Below, in pieces: positions 15,101 to 23,124 of a DNA stretch of 30,772 bases. The notes beneath the pieces were generated by a model. It was given only the letters and a program-made list of their open reading frames with translations, was not told where the DNA came from and ran no database searches. The stretch is from Bacteroidota bacterium. Lineage in GTDB: Bacteria > Bacteroidota > Bacteroidia > Chitinophagales > Chitinophagaceae. Both the position numbers and the translations under genes were made by a program. Location of the stretch: contig JAFAFV010000142.1 of assembly GCA_023423285.1 (NCBI GenBank), positions 1 to 30,772 of the forward strand, read 5' to 3'. Within the stretch, counting starts at the first letter, position 1. Every line of letters starts with the position of its first letter.

Positions 15101-17584
15101 CAGGTGATGCGCACCATCGAGCAGGGAATTTCCAATTATCTTTCAGAATACAATACAGCTATTGACAGCAAGGATAAAAAAGCTGAAGGAACAGCCATTG
15201 GCATTTCACCCTTAGTTATCGGGTCGGGATATGGCGGCCTTACCATTGAAAGTTCTATTGTAGCCATTCTTCAGGCCATACAAAGCGCTAACAGCAAGAT
15301 CAGCAGAATTTACGGCGAAACAGCTAAGTTGGTGGAAGTAGTAGAATTTATAGAACTGTACAAAGACAGGGCTTTAAGCTGCGTTCACGCCATCAAATCC
15401 ATAGAAAAAAGTGATACGCTCGGGTTGAATATTCAGTGGATAAATTACAGTATCAAAAAATTACCGGGATTGCGGGAGAGACTTCCGGTAGACAATACCT
15501 CAGAGTGGTGGACAAGGATCAATGTTAGAAACGCAGGCTCCGACGACGGCGATCACAAAGCACGCCAGGGGCTGCGGGTAAGCATTTCTACAGATGCTGC
15601 CCGGGAAGAAGTGCGGTTTCTGGGGTCTAATAACGAAACAGTAGTGCAGTTACTTGAGGAAATGTCAACTGACAACAAATGGAGCCCCGAACTTGCTAAA
15701 ACCATTTTTGAACTGCTGATACCCACCGATTTTAAAAGCCAGGTAAAAAGACAGAATAACATCAACTGGATTTTAGATGAAGAAGCTGCCGCTTACCCCT
15801 GGGAGCTTTTGCAGGACGGGCTGGAAAATACAAAACCATTGTGCGTAAACGCAGGAATGATTCGCCAACTAGCCACAACTGATTACCGGATCAACATCAA
15901 CTCTGTTATTGAAAATAACGCGCTCGTAATTGCCGATCCAGACCTGAAAGGATACTGCACACAATTACCAGGCGCACGGGCCGAAGGCGAGCAGGTAGCA
16001 GAACGTTTTAAAACACACAGCTATCAGGTAACACAAAGTATTAATGGCTCTGCCGCAGAAATATTAATTGCCATGTTCAGCAAAAGTTACAAAATTGTAC
16101 ACCTCGCAGGTCATGGAGTTTTTAATACCGATGCGTCAAAACCGTCGGGAATGCTGATAGGTAATAATGCGTTTTTAACCACTTTTGAAGTGAGCCAAAT
16201 GTCTGAGGTTCCGGAGCTGGTTTTTGTAAACTGTTGTTTCCTTGGCAAAACCGATACCATAGCAGAAGAGTTTTATAAAAGCCGTTATAAACTAGCCGCC
16301 AACATCGGCACGCAGTTGATACAAATCGGCGTAAAAGCAGTCATCGTTTCGGGATGGGCGGTTGATGATGAAGCAGCCCTGGCATTCTCCGAAGAATTTT
16401 ACAATAAAATGTTTCTAAATTATCAATTCGGGCAGGCGGTAAAAGCAGCCAGAGAAAAAGTATACAACCTGTATAAAACCCGCACCAATACCTGGGGTGC
16501 CTACCAATGTTACGGCGATCCGTTTTATACACTCGATACGGCATCGGCAGCCAAAACACAAAAATTTTCATTTGTCATTCCTGAAGAAGCTGAAATTGAA
16601 CTTACCAATCTTTTCAGCAAAATTGATACTGGCTCATACGAAACCGATAGCACCATTCAACTGTTGAAGCAGATTGAAATGGAGGTGAACAGGGCTGATA
16701 TCCGTAACTCAAAAATCACTGAGCTGGAAGCCATGCTTTACAGCGCTTTGGGTGATTATGAAGCCGCTGTTCAAAAGTTTCAGTACCTCATGCAACAGGA
16801 GGATGCTTCGTTTTCTCTGGCCGCTACAGAGAAATATTGTAATGCCAGGGCAAAGCTGTATTTAAGGCAATGGCTGGGGCAAAATAAAAGCAATGGCAAA
16901 ACATCTGATTCTGCAAAAAAAGACAGCGCGCTGAAAGACTACATAAAAGCCATGGAAAAAGTGATTGCAGACTTAATGGTATTGCAACAGTTTGGTGCCA
17001 CAGCCGAAAGGCTGAGCATTTTGGGCAGCACTTATAAACGCCTGTCGCAGTTTAAAACCGGCGAAGAAAAGTGGGCAGACCTGATGGCAGCCGCCCATTT
17101 TTACAGGGCAGCATATTACACACGTTCAGCCAGGTACCACAATTACAGTCTTACCAACTGGCTGACGCTGGAGCGCGTTTTGATACTGGCAGGAAAGAGA
17201 AAATGGGGCGAAGACCTGCAAAAGAACGGAACCAAAAAATCAGACTATTGTTACAAGCTGCCATCCAAAGCCGAGGCTTTGAATATGCTTGAAGAAGCTT
17301 ACCAAAAAAATACGACCGACGATATGGATTATTGGCAAATGAATGATAAAAGCAATATGGAACTTTGCTATCTTTTGCTGGGCAAAAGCGGTTATGGCTA
17401 TGAAAAAGTATCTGAATCCATAAAATCAACCTGGAGTTATATTGGCCACCAAGGCAACAAGCTAAGCGATCTTGAGCACCTGGATTTTCTGGCCGAAGCA
17501 TTGCGGCCTATTGCATCGCAGCCGGGCGTAAAACCTATTGTTAGCAGCCTGAGTAAACTGCAAAAAATGTTTGCTACCGGTTGA
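12197..17584 (+). CDS. Giant lipase-lipase-CHAT protease-TPR fusion protein
   Basis: A 1795-residue protein without signal peptide or membrane segment, so probably cytosolic. First alpha/beta-hydrolase: LLFIHGT (165-171), nucleophile Ser234 in THSRGG, possible acid Asp412/416 and base His442/444. Second, LCAT-like: PGIMGS (510-515), FDWR (574-577), Ser607 in GHSMGG, plausible Asp782 and His808. Residues about 880-1190 are unassigned, with a conserved-looking core (YPVLAGHFYNDGI, LYPGSIGSSKIF, GALIAGLGRQGEL). A CHAT caspase-like protease spans about 1190-1447: YPWELL (1200-1205), His1306 in HLAGHG, and Cys1347 in VNCCFLG aligning with the catalytic Cys of LSACxTG. The C-terminus (about 1460-1795) is helical and TPR-like. 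CHAT proteases act in caspase-like signalling, including phage-defence complexes. A protease joined to two lipases suggests proteolytic release of a membrane-damaging lipase, which is inference. It stands alone: divergent from the sigma operon, with cysE, which has its own promoter, downstream. Confidence 0.85.
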   Translation: MYINKIVINGQLQDNAEVQNEFEDLIIEKSIVVSGSMRGLSVAHTVELNKEKIIQLQFTDGTEWLCPPDTLEEFYPGSYLQTREGSGSFELPATLGMHDSQRGIIGDVALKIVNIFTRKLAEESVAALAAKLEEKQKAGFNGLVSINARFQLEPLKKTDPSKPILLFIHGTNSSTEGSFGEIFGTPLWAYLTQAYGNNILGYQHATLMQSPLSNALDLMQQLPPNARLHIITHSRGGLVGEIISRFDGDMPGSIGFSDKEIAYLQKENRTDDVEKVKALNDTFKIKNFKVEKFIRVACPTNGTTILSKRLDHFFNISLNLIGLVTGAAANPVYSAMKQLLIAVIDQKNEVDVLPGVEAMRPDSPFINMLNNQSSDMSIKTDVVAIAGNCKARLNPKGIVILAGRLFYLKDNDLVVDTASMYDGSKRKDRLQYLLDEGDTVDHFHYFKNEKTNKAILRALQADTSAHISDFKYHTRGMVGAAERNAVLKLDGGQVFSQHISGKKPVLIIIPGIMGSNLTQKGDLVWINYLSFLSGGLSRISSDKTDVAATSLIKTSYGDLAKYFSDAYDVLLFPFDWRMPLKETTKKFSEKISELIKLEVPIKIIGHSMGGVLVRDFMVFHPEKWNTLKNVPGFQMVFLGSPLGGSYRILNVLLGEDDMIKKLAKIDLIHTKKELLRIFSQLQGIHSLLPLTDTPGNDFGLHETWQKIADAFGDNNWPVPTKALLDQFTAYRKQVLETVNQPEFDYGNAVYIAGRDKDTPCGYRIDDTIRGKELVLLSTGEGDQSCTWDMSIPQKISQKDNVYFVDVSHGPLSSKPVMFAGLKEILSKGSTALFPKKRPSVRATERVFRKTDTYDFDLSPDGVEKTILGISDDDLLFGPQQTTLKVSVSNGDLRYATYPVLAGHFYNDGIISAEKSIDWNLNGELSRRHKLGLYPGSIGSSKIFLRKDNSKFKGALIAGLGRQGELTSYQVMRTIEQGISNYLSEYNTAIDSKDKKAEGTAIGISPLVIGSGYGGLTIESSIVAILQAIQSANSKISRIYGETAKLVEVVEFIELYKDRALSCVHAIKSIEKSDTLGLNIQWINYSIKKLPGLRERLPVDNTSEWWTRINVRNAGSDDGDHKARQGLRVSISTDAAREEVRFLGSNNETVVQLLEEMSTDNKWSPELAKTIFELLIPTDFKSQVKRQNNINWILDEEAAAYPWELLQDGLENTKPLCVNAGMIRQLATTDYRININSVIENNALVIADPDLKGYCTQLPGARAEGEQVAERFKTHSYQVTQSINGSAAEILIAMFSKSYKIVHLAGHGVFNTDASKPSGMLIGNNAFLTTFEVSQMSEVPELVFVNCCFLGKTDTIAEEFYKSRYKLAANIGTQLIQIGVKAVIVSGWAVDDEAALAFSEEFYNKMFLNYQFGQAVKAAREKVYNLYKTRTNTWGAYQCYGDPFYTLDTASAAKTQKFSFVIPEEAEIELTNLFSKIDTGSYETDSTIQLLKQIEMEVNRADIRNSKITELEAMLYSALGDYEAAVQKFQYLMQQEDASFSLAATEKYCNARAKLYLRQWLGQNKSNGKTSDSAKKDSALKDYIKAMEKVIADLMVLQQFGATAERLSILGSTYKRLSQFKTGEEKWADLMAAAHFYRAAYYTRSARYHNYSLTNWLTLERVLILAGKRKWGEDLQKNGTKKSDYCYKLPSKAEALNMLEEAYQKNTTDDMDYWQMNDKSNMELCYLLLGKSGYGYEKVSESIKSTWSYIGHQGNKLSDLEHLDFLAEALRPIASQPGVKPIVSSLSKLQKMFATG

Positions 17585-17613
17585 TAGCTGCCGGTATAAA
17601 CTTCCTATATTTG
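17581..17613 (+). promoter_or_regulatory. Promoter of cysE-cysK: TTG, 22-nt spacer, TATATTTG
   Basis: TATATTTG at 17606-17613 is an exact TAnnTTTG match, 20 nt before the cysE ATG. A TTG at 17581-17583 lies 22 nt before it, close to the usual -33 spacing. The upstream part overlaps a weak 6-bp hairpin (TACCGG 17575-17580, CCGGTA 17591-17596) at the end of the CHAT gene. That hairpin has no T-tract. Confidence 0.55.
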
Positions 17614-17633
17614 ACGACTAAGCTATTAGACTG

Positions 17634-18467
17634 ATGCAGGAAACTTTTATTCAAAAATTGTATGATCATAACTCCAGGTGCTTTTTAGGCTTTCCCAACA
17701 AAAAGGCTTCAAGTGCTTTCATAGATGAGTTGTTTGAACTGCTTTTCTTTCCAAATAACGCAAGGGAAAAAACTGAATCACAATTTTTAAATGATTTTAA
17801 TACCCTGAAACGCCGGTTTACAGCGCTACTGCAAAATGTATTGCCTGAAAAAGAAAGTGCAGTAACTATTGCCGAAAATTTTTTTTCGGTGATACCGGAA
17901 ATTTACAGGCAACTTATTAAAGATGCCGAATCCATTCTGCATTTTGATCCCGCATCCGAATCGCTGGAAGAAGTTCTGGTTGCTTACCCGGGATTTTATG
18001 CTACGGCTATTTACAGGTTTTCGCACCAGTTGTTTCAGTACAATATTCCCATTCTGCCGCGGCTGTTCTCAGAATACGCACATAGCAAAACTGGTATTGA
18101 CATTCACCCCGGCGCGCAAATAGGGCATCCCTTTTTTATTGACCATGGCACTGGCATTGTAATTGGCGAAACCACTATTATTGGCAATAACGTAAAGATT
18201 TACCAGGGCGTAACACTAGGCGCGCTTAGCGTGGCAAAAGAATTGTCAGAAGTAAAGCGCCACCCTACTATTGAAGACAATGTGATTATTTATGCCAACG
18301 CCACCATTTTGGGAGGCAATACCGTGGTAGGCCGCGATAGTATTATTGGAGGAAACGTGTGGCTTACGGCCAGCGTGCCTTCCAGTTCGCTGATATACCA
18401 CAAAAGTGAAATTACCGTTAAAGACAATATTCCTGAAAGCGAAATACCGCTGAATTTTGTTATCTAA
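17634..18467 (+). CDS. cysE: Serine O-acetyltransferase (EpsC-type CysE)
   Basis: 277 residues. It transfers acetyl from acetyl-CoA to L-serine, giving O-acetylserine, the first step of cysteine synthesis. An N-terminal helical region (1-145) precedes a left-handed parallel beta-helix of hexapeptide repeats (about 150-260). The signature residues are visible: Asp156 and His158 in GIDIHPGAQIG, then Asp170-His171 in FFIDHGTGIVIGET, followed by YQGVTLGALS. Layout and length fit the EpsC subgroup usual in Bacteroidota. cysK follows 43 bp downstream on the same strand, so the two enzymes that often form the cysteine synthase complex are encoded together. A TAnnTTTG promoter precedes the gene, which suggests it does not depend on transcription of the CHAT gene. 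Confidence 0.95.
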   Translation: MQETFIQKLYDHNSRCFLGFPNKKASSAFIDELFELLFFPNNAREKTESQFLNDFNTLKRRFTALLQNVLPEKESAVTIAENFFSVIPEIYRQLIKDAESILHFDPASESLEEVLVAYPGFYATAIYRFSHQLFQYNIPILPRLFSEYAHSKTGIDIHPGAQIGHPFFIDHGTGIVIGETTIIGNNVKIYQGVTLGALSVAKELSEVKRHPTIEDNVIIYANATILGGNTVVGRDSIIGGNVWLTASVPSSSLIYHKSEITVKDNIPESEIPLNFVI

Positions 18468-18510
18468 ATCCAAAAGATGTTTCAAATCTAAATATTAAAA
18501 AGAAATTATC

Positions 18511-19422
18511 ATGAAAGTTACAAACATTCTGCAAACCATTGGCAACACCCCACATGTAAAACTGAACCGAATTTTTGGCGATACCCATGAAGTATGGATT
18601 AAACTGGAAAAAGCCAACCCCGCTGGCAGTATTAAAGACCGGATTGCACTGGCTATGATAGAAGATGCCGAGCAAAAAGGTCTTTTGAAAGAAGGCTCTG
18701 TGATTATTGAGCCTACTAGCGGCAATACCGGCATTGGGCTGGCATTGGTAGCGGCCGTTAAAGGTTATAAGCTTATACTGGTAATGCCCGAAAGCATGAG
18801 TGTAGAACGACGTAAGATAATGAGCGCTTATGGAGCAGAGTTTGTATTAACGCCCCGCGAAAAAGGCATGAAGGGCGCGATAGAGAAAGCCAATGAGCTG
18901 GCCGCATCCAAACCTGACGCATGGGTACCGCAGCAGTTCAGTAACCAAGCCAATACTGAAATCCACCGCAAAACCACTGCTGCCGAAGTACTGGCCGATT
19001 TTTCTGACGGGCTCGATTACATCATAACCGGCGTAGGAACCGGTGGGCATATTACAGCCATGGCAGAAGTGCTTAAAGAAAAATTTCCGCAACTAAAAGT
19101 GTATGCTGTAGAGCCTGAATTATCACCCGTGATTAGTGGCGGCGCACCCGGGCCGCACCCGTTGCAGGGACTTGGTGCAGGCTTTATTCCATCTATTTTA
19201 AATGTGACGGCATTAGACGGTTCCATTCAGGTAGGCAGAGATGAGTCTTTTGAATATGCCAAACGCCTGGCAAAGGAAGAAGGTATTTTTGCAGGAATTT
19301 CTACAGGAGCGGCCGTGGCAGCTGTTGCAAAAAAATTACCGGAAATACCTGTCGGCGCCACAATTTTAACCGTAAACTACGATACCGGGGAAAGATATTT
19401 AAGTATAGAAGAATTGTATTGA
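18511..19422 (+). CDS. cysK: Cysteine synthase A (O-acetylserine sulfhydrylase)
   Basis: 303 residues, a fold-type II PLP enzyme that makes cysteine from O-acetylserine and sulfide in the cytoplasm. The PLP lysine is Lys42 in NPAGSIKDRIA. The substrate loop is EPTSGNTGIGLA (about residues 68-79), the cofactor phosphate loop is GVGTGGHITA, and the C-terminal GISTGAAVAA block is present. Length is near the family norm of about 305-320. It directly follows cysE, giving a complete two-gene pathway from serine. The stop codon is only 4 bp from the converging stop of rsgA, and I see no terminator hairpin between them, so transcripts probably overlap. Confidence 0.96.
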   Translation: MKVTNILQTIGNTPHVKLNRIFGDTHEVWIKLEKANPAGSIKDRIALAMIEDAEQKGLLKEGSVIIEPTSGNTGIGLALVAAVKGYKLILVMPESMSVERRKIMSAYGAEFVLTPREKGMKGAIEKANELAASKPDAWVPQQFSNQANTEIHRKTTAAEVLADFSDGLDYIITGVGTGGHITAMAEVLKEKFPQLKVYAVEPELSPVISGGAPGPHPLQGLGAGFIPSILNVTALDGSIQVGRDESFEYAKRLAKEEGIFAGISTGAAVAAVAKKLPEIPVGATILTVNYDTGERYLSIEELY

Positions 19423-19426
19423 AACG

Positions 19427-20359
19427 TTAATATTTGGGAATATCTTCACCCAGCGTATCAAGAATATTGAAATAACTTACATACCTGTTTTCAAAAATTT
19501 CACCGTCACGAACGGCCTGTTTCACAGCACAGTTGGGCTCATTAATATGTACGCAGTTATTATACTGGCACTGGTGTAGCCGATCACGCATTTCAGGAAA
19601 ATAATGAGAAAGCTCCTCTTTCTCAAGGCCTGTTATGGCCAGTTCACGAATGCCCGGTGTATCAATGATCTTACCTCCTGAGGGTAGATCGTACATGGTA
19701 GCAAAAGTGGTGGTGTGTTGTCCTTTGCCGCTCCACCCGCTTAAATCCTGTGTTTTTAAATTCAGTTGAGGCATCAGCACATTAATAAAAGAAGATTTAC
19801 CCACGCCGCTGTGGCCGGAGATAAGCGTGGTTTTATATTTTAAAATTTCTTTCATCTCTTCCACACCTTTATTTTCCTGAACACTCATGGGGTGCACTAC
19901 ATAGCCAATCGTTTGATACATTTCGGATATGGCAGCAAATTTTTCTGCATCTTTCTTTTTAAAAAGATCGGTTTTATTAAATACGATAATGGCAGGCACA
20001 TGATACATTTCGCATACTACCAAAAAGCGATCAATAAAGCCCTGGGAAGTGCGCGGGTCTCTTAACGTGGCTACCAGCAAAGACTGATCGAGATTGGCAG
20101 CAATAATATGCTGCTGGTATTTCAGCCGGGGTGATTGCCGGTTGATGTAATTGCGGCGAGGCAGGATGTTGGTGATAACAGCCGTTGTTTCATTTTCATC
20201 CTCAATTTCTATTTCCACCTCATCGCCCACAGCGATGGGGTTGGTGCTGGTAATGTCATCTATCTTAAGCACACCTTTAATGCGGGCATTGTGCAAATTG
20301 CCCTGCTCGTCTTTTACAACGTACCAGATACCGGTAGATTTATATACAAGTGCTTTCAC
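19427..20359 (-). CDS. rsgA: Ribosome small-subunit-dependent GTPase A (RsgA/YjeQ)
   Basis: 310 residues. RsgA is a circularly permuted GTPase that checks late maturation of the 30S subunit. An N-terminal OB domain (about 1-70) comes first. The GTPase motifs then appear in permuted order: G4 NKTD (128-131), G1 GHSGVGKSS (182-190), and G3 DTPG (233-236). The C-terminal zinc knuckle has Cys264, Cys269, His271 and Cys277 (CQYNNCVHINEPNC). The start is GTG at 20357-20359; an in-frame stop lies a few codons upstream and no ATG precedes the OB domain, so the GTG is required. dapD lies upstream on the same strand, 73 bp away, and may be cotranscribed. Confidence 0.96.
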   Translation of the reverse strand: MKALVYKSTGIWYVVKDEQGNLHNARIKGVLKIDDITSTNPIAVGDEVEIEIEDENETTAVITNILPRRNYINRQSPRLKYQQHIIAANLDQSLLVATLRDPRTSQGFIDRFLVVCEMYHVPAIIVFNKTDLFKKKDAEKFAAISEMYQTIGYVVHPMSVQENKGVEEMKEILKYKTTLISGHSGVGKSSFINVLMPQLNLKTQDLSGWSGKGQHTTTFATMYDLPSGGKIIDTPGIRELAITGLEKEELSHYFPEMRDRLHQCQYNNCVHINEPNCAVKQAVRDGEIFENRYVSYFNILDTLGEDIPKY

Positions 20360-20432
20360 GGTAAATACGAATTATTAATTGGTATTATCAACTCCTCACT
20401 TAGGCCAACAACTTTTAACTATCAACTACTCC

Positions 20433-21239
20433 CTACACCGCCACATTAAATTCCCGCAGCGCATCATTTAAACTGGTCTTGAGGTCTGTACTGGCTTTGC
20501 GTTTGCCAATAATAAGTGCACAATTTACATGATACTCTCCTGCCGGAAATTTTTTTGGATAACTGCCAGGTATTACCACGCTGCGTGCCGGAATGCGGCC
20601 CTTGCTTTCAATAGCTACTGAATTGCTTACATCAATAATACGGGTGCTTTTTGTAAGTACTACGTTGGCACCCAGCACTGCTTCTTTTTCTATAATTACG
20701 CCTTCCACAACAATGCTGCGGCTGCCCAAAAAACAACCATCTTCAATAATTACCGGGCTTGCCTGCAGAGGCTCCAGCACACCGCCAATACCAACCCCAC
20801 CACTCAGGTGCACGCCTTTCCCTATTTGGGCGCAACTGCCTACTGTTGCCCAGGTATCTACCATGGTGCCTTCGCCCACATAAGCGCCGATATTTACATA
20901 AGAGGGCATCAGTATTACATTTCTGCCTAAAAAAGAACCATAGCGCGCCACTGCATGAGGCACTGCACGAACGCCCTGTGCTTCATAATCTTTTTTTAGC
21001 AGCATTTTGTCGTAAAACTCAAAAGGTTCCACATCCCATTTCTTCATAGGCTGTATGGCAAAATACATCAGGATGGCCTCTTTCACCCATTCATTCACCT
21101 TCCACTTAGAACCTTTTTGTTCGGCCACACGCAGACGGCCTTTGTCAAGGTGTTCAATTACCGCATGCACGGCATCGCTGTACTTTTTGTCTTTCAATAG
21201 TTCTCTGTCGGCCCAAGCCGCGTTAATCAAATCCTGCAT
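20433..21239 (-). CDS. dapD: 2,3,4,5-tetrahydropyridine-2,6-dicarboxylate N-succinyltransferase
   Basis: 268 residues. It succinylates tetrahydrodipicolinate in the succinylase branch of meso-diaminopimelate and lysine synthesis, feeding peptidoglycan. The N-terminal helical domain is followed by a left-handed beta-helix. The family blocks RAVPHAVARYGSFLG (91-105), NIGAYVGEGTMVDTW (116-130), GSCAQIGKGVHLSGGVGIGG (134-153) and EDGCFLGSRSIVVEG (166-180) are all intact. Length is close to the E. coli enzyme. A -7 promoter motif lies 19 nt upstream of the ATG. The gene precedes rsgA on the same strand and is divergent from the glycosyltransferase gene. Product assignment is secure. Confidence 0.96.
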   Translation of the reverse strand: MQDLINAAWADRELLKDKKYSDAVHAVIEHLDKGRLRVAEQKGSKWKVNEWVKEAILMYFAIQPMKKWDVEPFEFYDKMLLKKDYEAQGVRAVPHAVARYGSFLGRNVILMPSYVNIGAYVGEGTMVDTWATVGSCAQIGKGVHLSGGVGIGGVLEPLQASPVIIEDGCFLGSRSIVVEGVIIEKEAVLGANVVLTKSTRIIDVSNSVAIESKGRIPARSVVIPGSYPKKFPAGEYHVNCALIIGKRKASTDLKTSLNDALREFNVAV

Positions 21240-21258
21240 ACTTACTGTTTAAAGGTTT

Positions 21259-21266
21259 CAAAGATA
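21259..21266 (-). promoter_or_regulatory. -7 promoter motif (TATCTTTG) for dapD
   Basis: On the minus strand the octamer reads TATCTTTG, an exact TAnnTTTG match, 19 nt before the dapD ATG. The same octamer occurs before the glycosyltransferase and ispG genes in this window. No -33 TTTG at normal spacing was found. Confidence 0.55.
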
Positions 21267-21369
21267 AGAAACAAAAGGATTTTTGTTTTGAAATAAAGTG
21301 TCTTTAAACTCCAGTAACATACATCTTCAGCACTCTTTCGAACTCCAATCCCCGAAATTCAAATCCGTT

Positions 21370-21377
21370 TATCTTTG
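21370..21377 (+). promoter_or_regulatory. -7 promoter motif (TATCTTTG) for the glycosyltransferase gene
   Basis: Exact TAnnTTTG octamer ending 6 nt before the ATG at 21384. It overlaps a TTG at 21375-21377 that could be misread as an upstream start. A start of transcription about 7 nt past the motif would give an almost leaderless mRNA. Confidence 0.55.
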
Positions 21378-21383
21378 TCTGTT

Positions 21384-22544
21384 ATGAATATTGGTTTTGA
21401 TGCAAAGCGGGCGTTTCACAACAGCACTGGACTGGGTGTGTACAGCAGAGTCCTGCTCGATCTTCTTACGCAATACTTTCCCGAACATGAGTATTATTTG
21501 TTCAATCCCCTACCAGGAAACCTATACGAGCCCCCAGCCCGTCAAGTACATGAAATTCAGCCGCAGAAAACCATTCATAAATTTTTAAAAGGTGCCTGGC
21601 GCAGCCGCTGGGTTATAAATGATGTACAAAAACTGGGCATCCAACTGTACCACGGCCTTAGCCATGAGATACCGGTAGGCATTGGTAAAACGGGTGCGGC
21701 CTCTATCGTTACCATACATGATATGTTCCCGGAAATATACCCTGATAATTTTAAGCCCATTGACTTAAAGATATACCGGGCTAAAACACGCTATGCCTGC
21801 ACATACAGTACCCGCATACTCGCCATAAGCCATGAAACCAAAAAACATATTGTTGATATTTACAGCGTGGATCCGGAAAAAATTGATGTCATCCATCAAA
21901 GTTATGATCCTGCTTTTGACAGGATAGCAACTGCACAACAAAAAGCACTGGTAAGAAAAAAATACAATCTACCAGCAGAGTATTTCCTGCACGTAGGCAC
22001 CATCATTGAGCGAAAAAATCTACTGAATATTTGCAAAGCCATCAACCTGATCAAAAACGAGATGAATACGCCCTTAGTAGTAATTGGCAATGGCAAAGCC
22101 TATAAAGAAAAAGTGAAAGTATACCTTACAGAACACAAACTGGAGCAAAGTGTTATTTTTCTTTCAGATGCATTAGCCGCTGCCGGCAACAGCCCATTTA
22201 TTACTGCAGAAGATATGCCCGCTATTTATCAAATGTCGAAAGCCATGATCTATCCCTCTTTTTACGAAGGCTTTGGAATACCCGTGGCAGAAGGGCTGGC
22301 CAGTGGTGTACCGGTGATTACTTCAAATACGTCTTGCCTGCCCGAGGCAGGTGGCGATGCAGCTTTATACATAAACCCTGAAAGCGCGGATGAAATAGCC
22401 GAAGCGCTGAAAAAGGTATATAGCGATGAGCATCTTGTAACAACTATGCGTGAAAAAGGCTTAGAGCACGTGAAAAATTTTACACAACAAACCTATGCTC
22501 ATGCAGTTATGGATATGTACCTGAAAACCATGCACAGTATTTGA
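21384..22544 (+). CDS. Glycosyltransferase family 4 (GT-B fold, group 1)
   Basis: 386 residues from the ATG at 21384. It begins MNIGFDAKRAFHNSTGLGVYS, with the donor/acceptor loop 'GLGVYSR' typical of retaining GT4 enzymes. The C-terminal half carries the nucleotide-sugar site: HVGTIIERKNL (about residues 203-213), then SFYEGFGIPVAEG with Glu295 and Glu303 in the E-x7-E arrangement, and GVPVITSNTSCLPEAGGDAA. It should move a sugar from a nucleotide donor to a surface polysaccharide, lipid or other acceptor. The specific sugar is not deducible. A start at the TTG 9 bp upstream is rejected because that TTG belongs to the promoter octamer. The sugar O-acetyltransferase gene follows after 19 bp and is probably cotranscribed, suggesting the two modify the same surface glycan. 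Confidence 0.92.
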   Translation: MNIGFDAKRAFHNSTGLGVYSRVLLDLLTQYFPEHEYYLFNPLPGNLYEPPARQVHEIQPQKTIHKFLKGAWRSRWVINDVQKLGIQLYHGLSHEIPVGIGKTGAASIVTIHDMFPEIYPDNFKPIDLKIYRAKTRYACTYSTRILAISHETKKHIVDIYSVDPEKIDVIHQSYDPAFDRIATAQQKALVRKKYNLPAEYFLHVGTIIERKNLLNICKAINLIKNEMNTPLVVIGNGKAYKEKVKVYLTEHKLEQSVIFLSDALAAAGNSPFITAEDMPAIYQMSKAMIYPSFYEGFGIPVAEGLASGVPVITSNTSCLPEAGGDAALYINPESADEIAEALKKVYSDEHLVTTMREKGLEHVKNFTQQTYAHAVMDMYLKTMHSI

Positions 22545-22563
22545 TCAATAATAGAAAAATACT

Positions 22564-23124
22564 ATGACGGAAAAAGAAAAAATGATTGCCGGTAAACCTT
22601 ACCTGGCCTCAGATGCTGAACTGAAAGCCGAAAGGACAAAGTTGCGTTTGACACAGCAACAATTCAATAACTCTTATGCTGAGGATGAGAGTCGCAGAAC
22701 TTCTTTATTGAATGAACTCATTCCTAACCATGGTGGCAACCTCTGGATAGAGCCGCCGTTTTATTGCGATTACGGGTACAATATACTGGCTGGCAAAAAT
22801 GTTTATTTTAACTACAATTGCGTGGTGCTTGATGTATGCCCGGTTACCATTGGTGATAATTGCATGTTTGGCCCATCCGTTCAGATCTATACAGCCCTGC
22901 ACCCTATGGATGCGCAACAGCGCGCCACTTTAATGGAATATGGCAAACCCATCACTATTGGCAACAATGTGTGGGTAGGAGGCAATGTGACCATTTTGCC
23001 TGGCGTAACCATTGGCGACCGCTGCGTAATTGGCGCAGGCAGCGTGGTTACAAAAGACGTTCCTGCTGACAGTTTTGCCGCGGGTAATCCAGCCAAAATC
23101 ATCAGAAAAATTGAAGAAGTTTAA
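22564..23124 (+). CDS. Maltose/galactoside O-acetyltransferase-type sugar acetyltransferase
   Basis: 186 residues with the standard MAT/GAT layout. An N-terminal helical Maa domain (MTEKEKMIAGKPYLASDAEL) is followed by a left-handed beta-helix of hexapeptides (about 60-178). The catalytic His is His113 in TALHPMD, and the acetyl-CoA loop is GVTIGDRCVIGAGSVVTKDV near the end. These enzymes transfer acetyl from acetyl-CoA to sugar hydroxyls. Length matches the E. coli Maa family. It lies 19 bp after a GT4 glycosyltransferase, so decoration of a glycan is one possibility, and detoxification of non-metabolised sugars is the textbook alternative. Its TAA stop overlaps the stop codon of the converging glycosylase gene by 4 bp. 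Confidence 0.92.
   Translation: MTEKEKMIAGKPYLASDAELKAERTKLRLTQQQFNNSYAEDESRRTSLLNELIPNHGGNLWIEPPFYCDYGYNILAGKNVYFNYNCVVLDVCPVTIGDNCMFGPSVQIYTALHPMDAQQRATLMEYGKPITIGNNVWVGGNVTILPGVTIGDRCVIGAGSVVTKDVPADSFAAGNPAKIIRKIEEV

Noticed and set aside
12362..17501. Various short ORFs on the minus strand inside the CHAT gene
   Set aside because: They overlap a 1795-codon frame whose motifs are intact throughout, and none shows a domain.
17575..17596. TACCGG/CCGGTA hairpin at the end of the CHAT gene as a terminator
   Set aside because: Only 6 bp, a 10-nt loop, includes the stop codon and is not followed by T residues. It overlaps the cysE promoter region.
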